From Candidatus Gastranaerophilales bacterium (GTDB taxonomy: Bacteria > Cyanobacteriota > Vampirovibrionia > Gastranaerophilales > Gastranaerophilaceae), in assembly GCA_944323495.1 (NCBI GenBank), contig CALUSZ010000046.1, positions 1 to 18,452 of the forward strand: 18,452 nt of DNA. The letters run 5' to 3'. The notes below the pieces were generated by a model that worked only from the letters and a program-made list of their open reading frames with translations, did not search any database and was not told the origin of the DNA. A program made the translations under genes and the position numbers. The stretch's first letter is position 1, and the number at the start of each line of letters is the position of its first letter. Shown here in pieces: positions 8,448 through 15,361 of the stretch.

Positions 8448-9107
8448 TTAGTAATCAAATTTAAAGTTATTACGTTTGAAGTGCCCAAAGCAGCCCCCAT
8501 ACTCATTCCCATTTTTACAGCTTTCAAAACGTGATTCAACGATGTCTTCAAGTTTGTCTCCAGGATAGTTTTTTCTAATTTCTGGAGTAACGCTACTTTC
8601 ATCAACACTGCCATCATAAAATATAGAAGCACTCCATAAATCATAGCCAATTTTATTAGGACCCTTTTTGCCATTGACGTCAAAATATACAGCACCAGGG
8701 TAATCATCACTTGGAGTTTCTATCGTAAAAACAGTACCGTCATCTAGTACATATGTATAATCTTTATTAAACCAGTATGGGGTTGCAAAGCTAGTCTTTT
8801 TTGCTTGGGTTTGATATTGTTTTGCATAACATTGTTCTAATTCTGTACATTGACTTGCTACTTTAAAATATTTTCTTACAAAATCATTGGCATCAAAATC
8901 CATGCCTGTGATAGAGTCTGTTTCGTTATCAAGTTTATATAAATCCAGTGCCTTGGTGAACTGTGTATAAAATTTTCTTGTCTGTACTTCAAGCTGACTT
9001 TTGACTAAATTAGTATTTAAAGCTGGCAGGGTAACTGCTGCAATAACTCCTATTATGCCTATAGTTATCAGTACTTCTGCAAGAGTAAATCCTTTTTTAT
9101 TTATCAT
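8448..9107 (-). CDS. Type IV pilin-like pseudopilin with class III signal
   Basis: A 219-residue secreted pilus-like subunit. The prepilin signal is MINKKG followed by FTLAEV, with cleavage expected after Gly6 and the conserved Glu at mature position 5. The hydrophobic helix runs to about residue 28. The C-terminal globular part contains DDGTVFTIE and VYFDVNGKKGPNKIGYDLW, a pattern common in type II secretion or minor-pilin-like proteins. Four cysteines (SQCTELEQC, and SC with GGC near the end) may form disulfides. An AGAGGGG ribosome site sits about 6 bases before the ATG, and a strong promoter lies just upstream. The downstream flippase begins 2 bases after the stop. The pilus or secretion machinery is not in the window, so its role (adhesion, uptake or secretion) is open. 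Confidence 0.92.
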   Translation of the reverse strand: MINKKGFTLAEVLITIGIIGVIAAVTLPALNTNLVKSQLEVQTRKFYTQFTKALDLYKLDNETDSITGMDFDANDFVRKYFKVASQCTELEQCYAKQYQTQAKKTSFATPYWFNKDYTYVLDDGTVFTIETPSDDYPGAVYFDVNGKKGPNKIGYDLWSASIFYDGSVDESSVTPEIRKNYPGDKLEDIVESRFESCKNGNEYGGCFGHFKRNNFKFDY

Positions 9108-9137
9108 TATAAACCCCTCTCTCTTTTTTACTTTAAG

Positions 9138-9166
9138 ATTATATCAAAGTTTTTAATTCATATCAA
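9138..9166 (-). promoter_or_regulatory. Promoter of the pseudopilin gene
   Basis: On the minus strand TTGATA (9166-9161), a 17-base spacer and a perfect TATAAT (9143-9138) form a strong sigma-70 promoter. The -35 box overlaps the last codons of comM. The predicted +1 near 9131 gives a 24-base leader with the AGAGGGG site, so the pseudopilin and flippase can be transcribed independently of comM. Confidence 0.7.
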
Positions 9167-10676
9167 CTTTATATTGAAGTGCGCTCATAAGATGTTTTAA
9201 TTCAATATTGTTTTTCTCTTCTAAATCCGCAATTGTTCTTGAGATTTTTAATATTCTGTTAAATTTTCTTCCTGATAGTGCATATTTTTGAGAAGCTTGT
9301 CTCATAAAATCTGTAGATTCTTTATCAAGAAAACAATATTTTTTTATCTGTTTGGGATTTAGTTCTGAATTAGTGAGAATACCTTCCTCCTTATATCGTT
9401 TTGCTTGAGTTTTTCTAGCCATGATAACGCGTTCTCTGATTTTAGAAGAAGGCTCGGCTTCTATTTTTGTATTGATAAGCTCTTCACTTGTAAGTCTCGG
9501 GACATTTACGATTAAATCAATTCTATCCAGAAGCGGTCCTGACAGTCTTGTGCGGTATTTTTGGATTTGATAATCTGAACAGGTGCATTCTTTTTCCCTG
9601 TCTCCTAGAAATCCGCACGGGCAAGGATTCATAGCGCCTATTAACATAAATTTAGCCGGATATTTAATAGAATTTCTGGTTCTGGAAATAACAATTTCTC
9701 CATCTTCCAGCGGCTGTCTTAAGACCTCTAAAACCTGTCTTGGAAATTCTGCCATTTCATCTAAAAATAAAACTCCCCTGTGTGCGAGTGTAATTTCTCC
9801 CGGCTTAGGATTTGTTCCTCCGCCTATAATCCCGTTTGGCGATGCTGTATGGTGAACAGCTCTGTAAGGACGTTTTATCATTAATGGTTCTTCCGGATTT
9901 AAGAGACCGCAAATACTATATATTTTAGTAAGTTCTAATGCTTCCTGAAGTTCAAGCGGAGGTAAAATAGAAGGCAGGCATTTTGCCATCATAGTTTTAC
10001 CAGAGCCTGGAGAGCCCGTCATAAGAAGATTGTGACCTCCCGCAGCTGCTATTTCTAATGCTTTTTTTGCTTTATTCTGACCTTTTACATCTTTAAAATC
10101 AAATACAAAATCCTCTTCAGAATGTTCGGTAATATATTTGCTAATATCAATAGTAGTTTCTTTCAGGGGATTTTCTGTATAGTGTAATACAATATCACAT
10201 AAATGTTTTGCGCCGTAAATTTTTATTCCCTGTATCAGTGCAGCTTCTTTTGCGTTTTCGTATGGTACAAATACTGTTGTTATACCGCAATCCTTCAGAC
10301 CGCTTACTAATGATATTACGCCGTTGATTCTTCTTAAAGAACCGTCAAGTGATAATTCACCTATAAATGCAGTATTTGTATCATCCGGAATTGCAATTCC
10401 TTCTGCTTTTAGTATACAGATTGCAATTGGGAGATCAAAGTTAGTACCTTCTTTTCTAATATCAGCCGGTGCCAGATTAACAATAACTTTACCTGTTGGA
10501 AAAGTATAGCCTGAATTTTTTATTGCAGAACGTACCCTCTCTCTAGCTTCACTTACGGCACTATCCGGCAGGCCTACTATACTCATACCCGGCAGGGAAT
10601 TTGTAACATCCACTTCTACATCAATTTTGCAGGAATTTATGCCGACAGTTGCGGCTGTTATAGATTTGGTAACCAT
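9153..10676 (-). CDS. comM: ComM/YifB family AAA+ ATPase (Mg-chelatase-like)
   Basis: A 507-residue protein of the usual ComM length. In naturally competent bacteria ComM is a hexameric DNA helicase that drives branch migration of incoming single-stranded DNA during transformation. The N-terminal Lon-like domain (1 to about 170) shows the family block NSLPGMSIVGLPDSAV and later NLAPADIRKEG. Walker A is GSPGSGKT (221-228) and Walker B is LFLDEMAEF (303-311). The CPCG (352-355) and CTC (364-366) cysteines and the LSGPLLDRID box (378-387) are all present and intact. No ribosome site precedes ATG 10676, but a possible -10 lies 7 bases before it. It sits among pseudopilin and PilZ genes, which fits a pilus and DNA-uptake theme. 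Presence alone does not prove competence. Confidence 0.94.
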   Translation of the reverse strand: MVTKSITAATVGINSCKIDVEVDVTNSLPGMSIVGLPDSAVSEARERVRSAIKNSGYTFPTGKVIVNLAPADIRKEGTNFDLPIAICILKAEGIAIPDDTNTAFIGELSLDGSLRRINGVISLVSGLKDCGITTVFVPYENAKEAALIQGIKIYGAKHLCDIVLHYTENPLKETTIDISKYITEHSEEDFVFDFKDVKGQNKAKKALEIAAAGGHNLLMTGSPGSGKTMMAKCLPSILPPLELQEALELTKIYSICGLLNPEEPLMIKRPYRAVHHTASPNGIIGGGTNPKPGEITLAHRGVLFLDEMAEFPRQVLEVLRQPLEDGEIVISRTRNSIKYPAKFMLIGAMNPCPCGFLGDREKECTCSDYQIQKYRTRLSGPLLDRIDLIVNVPRLTSEELINTKIEAEPSSKIRERVIMARKTQAKRYKEEGILTNSELNPKQIKKYCFLDKESTDFMRQASQKYALSGRKFNRILKISRTIADLEEKNNIELKHLMSALQYKVDMN

Positions 10677-10683
10677 TAAAATT

Positions 10684-10689
10684 ATTATA
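10684..10689 (-). promoter_or_regulatory. Possible -10 element directly before comM
   Basis: Two overlapping TATAAT hexamers lie in the AT-rich 21-base gap upstream of comM. The nearer one is 7 bases from the ATG and has a partial -35 (TTACCA) 17 bases further up. It would give a nearly leaderless comM message. The run is all A/T, so chance matches are easy. Confidence 0.35.
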
Positions 10690-10697
10690 TTATAAAA

Positions 10698-10949
10698 TTA
10701 CATATCTGGTAACATGGAAGATATTTCAGCTACAATCCTTGCAATATCCGGGCCGCCGAAAATTGCTTCAAGTATAAGAGCTGAATTGATAATTGTAGTT
10801 TCTCTATACTCCATAGTATCTACATCAATAATATTAAACTCAACATAGTCTTCACCAACATACGTAATCTTTCCGTATTCAGCTCCGGTTGCCCATCTTA
10901 AAAAAACGTATTTTTGTTCAAAAATTTTGAGTCTGTTTATTAATTTCAT
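10698..10949 (-). CDS. Small conserved-looking protein, possible Sm/SH3-like beta barrel
   Basis: An 83-residue soluble protein without a recognised name. Residues 22-62 alternate hydrophobic and polar residues as in a small beta barrel. A 'G-x-I-x-x-V-G-x-D-x-V-E-F' stretch (YGKITYVGEDYVEFN) is followed by EYRETTIINSALILEAIFGG. This resembles the Sm/SH3-type strand order, with an Asp in the turn and a late 'I-x-S-x-I' strand. That likeness is inference. The clean composition and good GAAGG ribosome site 8 bases before the ATG support a real gene. It is 21 bases upstream of comM on the same strand and 58 bases after the PilZ gene, so it may be co-transcribed with either. A role in RNA or protein binding is possible but not shown. 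Confidence 0.8.
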   Translation of the reverse strand: MKLINRLKIFEQKYVFLRWATGAEYGKITYVGEDYVEFNIIDVDTMEYRETTIINSALILEAIFGGPDIARIVAEISSMLPDM

Positions 10950-11007
10950 CTCAATACCTTCTTGTATATAATATTATTAGTCCAAATTTTACCAAAGTCA
11001 AATTCTT

Positions 11008-11655
11008 TTAATCTAATTTTATTAAGAAGTTTTTTAAAACCATTTCGTCATCAGGGGTTACGCCGATAAATTTAAAAATAACAAGCTGTTCTCCAAAATG
11101 TTCTTCATCTCCGGATTTTTCACGTACAAATTTTGTCTCGACAGTCATTTTTCCATCTGGAAAATTTATCAGAGTCTCTTTAGGGAGCTCTAATGTGAGA
11201 ATTCCTGAGATTTTTTTATAAATACTTGATAAAGAATCCTTAGTATAATATGAAATACCCCCGAGTGATAAATCATATGTTGTTGTATTAATAGTATAGC
11301 CATCATTAAATTTAATACTGACAGGAAGTTTTACAAGTTTTCTTGAACTATTTCTAAGCTGAATAAAATCCCAATTTTTCGGAATACTTACTTCATATAA
11401 AACTTCTCTTAAAGACATATTTGTATCGATAAGAGTAATTTTTGTTTTATATACACCGTCTGAAGTGAATACATTTAATTCGGCAGGGATTTTCTTTTTA
11501 GGTTTATCAAACTTAACAGGAGTGGGTGCTGCGAAGTAACACTCTTTGTTATCCATAAAACGTAGTGTAACTGTTTCTTTTTTTCTAGCACCGTTATGTA
11601 TATAAATTAAATAAATTTTTGTAATATTTGAATCTCTTAAAATATTATGCTGCAT
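11008..11655 (-). CDS. PilZ domain c-di-GMP-binding protein with N-terminal YcgR-like domain
   Basis: A 215-residue cytoplasmic protein. The PilZ signature is RxxxR at Arg101-Arg105 (RNSSR) followed by DxSxxG at Asp128-Gly133 (DLSLGG). Both are needed to bind cyclic di-GMP, and both are intact. Residues 1-95 form a strand-rich N-terminal domain of the kind found in YcgR-like flagellar and pilus regulators. The likely role is to sense c-di-GMP and adjust pilus, motility or polysaccharide functions, which fits the pseudopilin and flippase downstream. AGAGG lies 9 bases before ATG 11655, and a promoter with an extended -10 is upstream. The partner protein cannot be inferred. Confidence 0.88.
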   Translation of the reverse strand: MQHNILRDSNITKIYLIYIHNGARKKETVTLRFMDNKECYFAAPTPVKFDKPKKKIPAELNVFTSDGVYKTKITLIDTNMSLREVLYEVSIPKNWDFIQLRNSSRKLVKLPVSIKFNDGYTINTTTYDLSLGGISYYTKDSLSSIYKKISGILTLELPKETLINFPDGKMTVETKFVREKSGDEEHFGEQLVIFKFIGVTPDDEMVLKNFLIKLD

Positions 11656-11685
11656 ACTTCTTATTACCTCTTCTTTTACTATTAT

Positions 11686-11714
11686 ATAGTATCATATAAA
11701 TTATCATATAACAA
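11686..11714 (-). promoter_or_regulatory. Promoter of the PilZ gene
   Basis: On the minus strand TTGTTA (11714-11709), a 17-base spacer and TACTAT (11691-11686) preceded by TGA form an extended -10 promoter. A perfect TATAAT overlaps a few bases downstream. The leader would contain the AGAGG ribosome site. Confidence 0.5.
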
Positions 11715-11728
11715 CTTTTAACAAAACC

Positions 11729-11757
11729 TTGACTCATAATTATAAAAAAAGTACAAT
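11729..11757 (+). promoter_or_regulatory. Promoter of the glutamate synthase operon, predicted nearly leaderless
   Basis: TTGACT (11729-11734), a 17-base spacer and TACAAT (11752-11757) match the sigma-70 consensus at 5 of 6 bases each. Expected +1 is near 11764, only about 3 bases before ATG 11767. No Shine-Dalgarno site is present. It is divergent from the PilZ promoter 15 bases away. Confidence 0.65.
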
Positions 11758-11766
11758 CAAATAGTT

Positions 11767-12873
11767 ATGTGCAGAATTGGGGCAATAAAATCCAGACGGA
11801 AGTTACACCCGTCAATAGCATTAAAACTCATGAGGAGTCAGCAGGAAGGGCATGATGATTCCGGCTTTGCTTTTGTAATGCAGGATATGGGCGGGCTTTT
11901 TGAGAATTATAAAGATTTACCGCTTCTTTCAATGGCGGCGACTGTTGAAGGGACAAGGCTTGCGGAAGATATTCTGAGGGAAACTGGATTCTCCAGAGTT
12001 ATGCAATGGTCTCCTGATATTAACAATAAAAAAGGATTAAAGATTGAGGCGATGCCTAATTATATGTTTGAGGCTTTGCAATACCCAAAAAGCTATAAGC
12101 ACGCAACAAAGGAGGAAAAAGAAGAGCTGCTTATTGATACGGCAATCAGACTCCGTAAAACCTTAGAGGAGACTAATTCAGGATTTATCTATTCCTTTTG
12201 GCCTGATACTCTGACACTCAAAGAAATCGGAAGCCCGAGAGATATCGGAACGTATTTTAATCTGTGGGAAGGTAACAAGGACTTAACTGCAAGTATTATA
12301 ACAGCCCAATGCAGACAAAATACTAATTACGATATCGTAAGATATGCGGCGCACCCGTTCTTTCTGGAAGGTTATACAGGGCTGGTTAATGGTGAAAATA
12401 CTTTTTATGAAAAGAATAGAGAATATCAGGAAAGTCTCTATAAAGGATATATGGGTTTTGAATCCGATTCGCAGTGTATTTTATACACTCTTCATTACAT
12501 AAATAAAATCCTTAAGTGGCCTTTAAAGTATTTTAAACATACGGTTACACCGCTTTCCTACGATGAAATTATTCAAAGGGAAGATAGCGAAATTTTATTG
12601 AGAATAAAGGCTTCTCTGGCTAATTTGGAGATAAACGGTCCTAATACATTTTTGGCGGTAACTCCGGATAAGGAATTGCTTTGTGTATGTGATTCTAAAA
12701 AATTGCGCCCTGTTGTTATAGGAAAAGATGATGATACGGTAATTATGACATCGGAAGTAGCCGGAATAAATGATTTGATGCCGGATAGAGATATAACAAA
12801 AGATATTTATCCAAATGAGCACGAGACAGTAGTTGTAAAGGACGATTTGACAATAGAAAGATGGCAGCAGTAA
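11767..12873 (+). CDS. glxB: Glutamate synthase amidotransferase subunit (class II glutaminase, GlxB-like)
   Basis: A 368-residue stand-alone version of domain 1 of glutamate synthase. It is expected to release ammonia from glutamine and pass it to the FMN subunit. Cys2 is the N-terminal nucleophile after removal of Met1. The 'Q-x-x-G-x-x-x-S-G' block (Gln26 to Gly33) and the later QCRQNTN, AHPF, GLVNGENTFYE and GFESDSQ segments follow the class II amidotransferase order. The start must be ATG 11767, because it places Cys next to Met. The end overlaps the next gene by 13 bases, so the two are translationally coupled. The N-terminal half carries an insertion (about 40-190) compared with short glutaminases. 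A GlxB-like protein with a different acceptor is the alternative. Confidence 0.87.
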   Translation: MCRIGAIKSRRKLHPSIALKLMRSQQEGHDDSGFAFVMQDMGGLFENYKDLPLLSMAATVEGTRLAEDILRETGFSRVMQWSPDINNKKGLKIEAMPNYMFEALQYPKSYKHATKEEKEELLIDTAIRLRKTLEETNSGFIYSFWPDTLTLKEIGSPRDIGTYFNLWEGNKDLTASIITAQCRQNTNYDIVRYAAHPFFLEGYTGLVNGENTFYEKNREYQESLYKGYMGFESDSQCILYTLHYINKILKWPLKYFKHTVTPLSYDEIIQREDSEILLRIKASLANLEINGPNTFLAVTPDKELLCVCDSKKLRPVVIGKDDDTVIMTSEVAGINDLMPDRDITKDIYPNEHETVVVKDDLTIERWQQ

Positions 12874-14486
12874 AAATAAATGAAATTCATAAAAATGATT
12901 TGCCTTGGATTATAGAATATGATGAATCTAAGTGTATCCAGTGCGGGAAATGTGTAGCAGCCTGCTCTTTTAATGCAATAAGGCCGGCGGTGGAGCTTAG
13001 AAAATCTAACTCTATAACAAATAAGGGAAAAGCAGAGCGCGTTCTTGTAATCAAGCAAAATCTTTCGCTTGATAACTATTGCCGCGGGTGCGGAATGTGT
13101 GCAAATGTCTGTCCTAATGGCGCAATTAAAGCTGTAAGAAATAATGATGACAGATATTCTGTTGTATATCGCGCTGTAAAAGCGGATTCTTTCAAAAAAG
13201 GCGGACGTTCAAATCTTAATACAGAAGGGCGTACGCTTGATAAAATCAAAATCGGCAGAATTTCTCAAATGACAGATCCCTCCTTGGACGCACAGAGGCA
13301 TACGTTTGAGCTTAAAACTCCTTTTGGAAGAGTTTTAAAGGCGGATAAGTTAAATTTTGATGTTAAGGACGGGAACATTATTGAAACAACCCAGCTTCCT
13401 CCAAACAGGTGGATTTATCCTGTTATTTTCGGGGATATGTCGATTGGTGCGGTATCATGGCGAATGTGGGAAGCGATGGCCATTGCAACTGCTTACCTGA
13501 ATGAAGTTATGGGAATTCCTATCCGTATGTGTACAGGAGAAGGCGGAATTCCGACTAAACTCTTAAAATCACGCTATGTAAAGTATATGATTTTACAGAT
13601 AGCATCAGGCCATTTTGGCTGGAATAGGATAATTAAAGCAATGCCTGATATGACAGAGGATCCGGCTGGTATTTTGATAAAAATCGGACAGGGCGCGAAA
13701 CCCGGTGACGGGGGACTTTTGCTTGCAAGCAAAGTTGCAAGATATGTGCAGGAAATAAGAGGGGTTCCAAAGGCCGACCTGCTTTCTCCTCCGACACATC
13801 AAGGGTTATATTCGATTGAAGAGAGCGTTCAGAAGATGTTTCTTTCTATGAATGCGGCATTTAATTTCCGCGTTCCGGTTGCAATAAAGGTTGCGGCTTC
13901 TGTTACGAGCGTTTCTGTGTATAATAACCTTTTGCGTGATCCATATAATATTGTAGGCGGATTTTTCCTGGACGGGCTTGCAGCGGGGACCGGAGCCGCT
14001 CATGAAATTTCTCTTAATCATACCGGTCACCCGATTACCTCAAAGTTAAGAGATTGTTACCTTGCTGCTGTCCATCAAGGAAGACAGGGGGAAATCCCGT
14101 TATTTGCAGGCGGCGGCTTAGGTCAGAGCGGAAGCTTTGCGGCTGACGCGTTTAAACTAATCTGTCTCGGCGCAAACGGGGTATTTACAGGAAGAATGCT
14201 TATGGAAATTGCAGGCTGCGTTGGAAGTGATACCGGAAAATGTAATGCATGTAATACCGGTCTTTGTCCGGCAGGAATCGCCGCTCAAAACGATAATCTT
14301 GTTAAACGCCTTGATGTAGATAAAGTAGCGCAAAACCTTGTAAATTATATACTTGCAACAGATATAGAACTTAAAAAACTAATGGCGCCAATTGGCTGTT
14401 CAACTCTTCCCATCGGACGCTCAGATGCGCTAATTACTGTTGATAAACACATTTCTAACAGGCTGGATATTCAATATGGATGCTAA
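12861..14486 (+). CDS. glxD: Glutamate synthase FMN/Fe-S subunit with N-terminal ferredoxin domain (GlxD-like)
   Basis: A 541-residue equivalent of the central FMN domain of GltB, where 2-oxoglutarate and ammonia are converted to glutamate. An N-terminal two-cluster ferredoxin module binds two [4Fe-4S] clusters through Cys25/28/31/35 and Cys74/77/80/84. The TIM-barrel part includes GEGGIPTKL, the flavin-binding KIGQGAKPGDGG, GGFFLDGLAAGTGA and FAGGGLGQSG. A C-terminal Cys453, 461, 464 and 469 set ends in CNTGLCPAG, the place of the 3Fe-4S cluster in GltB. The reading frame is GC-richer by eye than its neighbours. The start overlaps the amidotransferase gene. Electrons probably enter through the ferredoxin module, since no NADPH-binding GltD is present here. 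The next operon gene is separated by a minus-strand toxin-antitoxin-like pair. Confidence 0.9.
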   Translation: MAAVKINEIHKNDLPWIIEYDESKCIQCGKCVAACSFNAIRPAVELRKSNSITNKGKAERVLVIKQNLSLDNYCRGCGMCANVCPNGAIKAVRNNDDRYSVVYRAVKADSFKKGGRSNLNTEGRTLDKIKIGRISQMTDPSLDAQRHTFELKTPFGRVLKADKLNFDVKDGNIIETTQLPPNRWIYPVIFGDMSIGAVSWRMWEAMAIATAYLNEVMGIPIRMCTGEGGIPTKLLKSRYVKYMILQIASGHFGWNRIIKAMPDMTEDPAGILIKIGQGAKPGDGGLLLASKVARYVQEIRGVPKADLLSPPTHQGLYSIEESVQKMFLSMNAAFNFRVPVAIKVAASVTSVSVYNNLLRDPYNIVGGFFLDGLAAGTGAAHEISLNHTGHPITSKLRDCYLAAVHQGRQGEIPLFAGGGLGQSGSFAADAFKLICLGANGVFTGRMLMEIAGCVGSDTGKCNACNTGLCPAGIAAQNDNLVKRLDVDKVAQNLVNYILATDIELKKLMAPIGCSTLPIGRSDALITVDKHISNRLDIQYGC

Positions 14487-14510
14487 AGGACATTCTATAT
14501 TGAGCATTTA

Positions 14511-14816
14511 TTAAAACAATTCTACCAATGAATCTATAATTAAATCTTTGAACTTTTCGTCAATTGCATTCAAATCAATAACATCTACTTCGTAAGGTAA
14601 AGTAGAATCGCTGAATTCCATCAAAATCTTACCGAGAGTATCTGCGGAAAGTTTCTCATCAGGTAGTTTTACCGCAATATCAACATCAGAGTATTCTTTG
14701 TAAATTTCTTTAGCGCGTGAGCCAAAGATATAAAATTTTGCGTCTTTTTGAGGAATATTTTCCTTTAAAACCTGCAGAATAAAGTCTAAGTGCCGTTTAT
14801 CAAGTCCGAATTTCAT
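14511..14816 (-). CDS. Minimal nucleotidyltransferase (MNT, HI0073-like), antitoxin-type
   Basis: A 101-residue Pol-beta-fold nucleotidyltransferase. The signature is GSRA (32-35) with the two metal-binding aspartates in SDVDI (Asp44, Asp46) and the third carboxylate at Asp78 in EVDVID, all intact. In characterised MNT/HEPN pairs the MNT protein modifies the HEPN partner (AMP addition in MntA/HepT) and neutralises it. Its ATG overlaps the HEPN stop by 4 bases, so it is the second gene of a coupled pair. It ends 24 bases from the stop of the convergent glutamate synthase FMN subunit gene. HI0073 relatives are less studied than MntA, so the antitoxin role is inference. Confidence 0.88.
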   Translation of the reverse strand: MKFGLDKRHLDFILQVLKENIPQKDAKFYIFGSRAKEIYKEYSDVDIAVKLPDEKLSADTLGKILMEFSDSTLPYEVDVIDLNAIDEKFKDLIIDSLVELF

Positions 14817-15220
14817 CCGAGTTTCTCTTTTAATTTTTCCAACAGGTATTTTGCTTCAAGAGCAAAATCTTCAATTATTGATACAACATCTTGGGCTACT
14901 TTTTCATCATATGTATGTGAGGTTAAATTCCTTTTTTGCCTGTAAATATCCCATTTTTCGAGATTGGAGCGCAAAATCCCCATCTTATTAGCCTGTCTTA
15001 TCATTTCATTAAATGTCATACCGTCAATGTTTTCAAATACAAATGCACCAGTAGCTAAATAACGTTTAATCATTTTCAATGATATTGAATAAGTATACTC
15101 AAATCTTTGAATCATAGAATCACGGGTAATCAAATCTGTTTTATCGCAGTTATAGATTTTAATCACCTCAAATAAGCTTGCAAGTGCTTTTTCAAATGAT
15201 GTTAAATCAATAATTTCCAT
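14813..15220 (-). CDS. HEPN-fold nucleotidyltransferase partner (HI0074-like), toxin-type
   Basis: A 135-residue all-helical protein of the HI0074/nucleotidyltransferase substrate-binding family, a HEPN relative. The catalytic-type RX4H motif is Arg97-NLTS-His102 inside RQKRNLTSHTYDE, which is the family hallmark. HEPN proteins of this shape often act as RNases, and this RX4H is intact, so RNase activity is possible. No ribosome site precedes ATG 15220. A TTGAGA/TAGTAT promoter with extended -10 places +1 on the A of the ATG. It is the first gene of the pair with MNT and lies on the strand opposite the flanking glutamate synthase genes. Confidence 0.86.
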   Translation of the reverse strand: MEIIDLTSFEKALASLFEVIKIYNCDKTDLITRDSMIQRFEYTYSISLKMIKRYLATGAFVFENIDGMTFNEMIRQANKMGILRSNLEKWDIYRQKRNLTSHTYDEKVAQDVVSIIEDFALEAKYLLEKLKEKLG

Positions 15221-15226
15221 AGACTA

Positions 15227-15255
15227 ATACTAGCACATATTATTTAGTTTCTCAA
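15227..15255 (-). promoter_or_regulatory. Promoter of the HEPN/MNT pair, predicted leaderless
   Basis: On the minus strand TTGAGA (15255-15250), 17 bases and TAGTAT (15232-15227) with a preceding TGC form an extended -10 promoter. Expected +1 is the A of ATG 15220, six bases after the -10. No Shine-Dalgarno site is visible. Confidence 0.55.
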
Positions 15256-15306
15256 CTTGTTAGAATTGATTTATCGCATCAAAAACTTTGGCTGATATTT
15301 AAATAA

Positions 15307-15335
15307 TTGAATTGTATCTCTCACTTTGGTATAAT
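15307..15335 (+). promoter_or_regulatory. Promoter of the detached glutamate synthase GXGXG gene
   Basis: TTGAAT (15307-15312), a 17-base spacer and a perfect TATAAT (15330-15335) preceded by TGG form a strong extended -10 promoter. The 20-base leader carries GGGG 7 bases before ATG 15362. This gives the third glutamate synthase gene its own start, consistent with its separation from the first two genes. Confidence 0.7.
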
Positions 15336-15361
15336 TGAACCAGAGATTCTGGGGAAAAGTT

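Noticed and set aside
8420..8710. 96-residue minus-strand frame overlapping the pseudopilin and flippase starts
   Set aside because: It lies inside the pseudopilin gene in another frame and shows no domain pattern or ribosome site.
9583..9855. Plus-strand 90-residue frame inside comM
   Set aside because: Antisense to the conserved Walker B and CPCG region of comM; its composition is a shadow of that gene.
14471..14507. TCAATAT/ATATTGA inverted repeat and crossing GATGCT/AGCAT between glxD and the MNT gene
   Set aside because: Seven A/T-rich pairs with a 19-base loop and no T-run; not convincing as a terminator or insertion footprint.
14487..15361. Direct repeats flanking the HEPN/MNT pair
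   Set aside because: No matching repeat of useful length was seen at the two edges, so a target-site duplication cannot be claimed.
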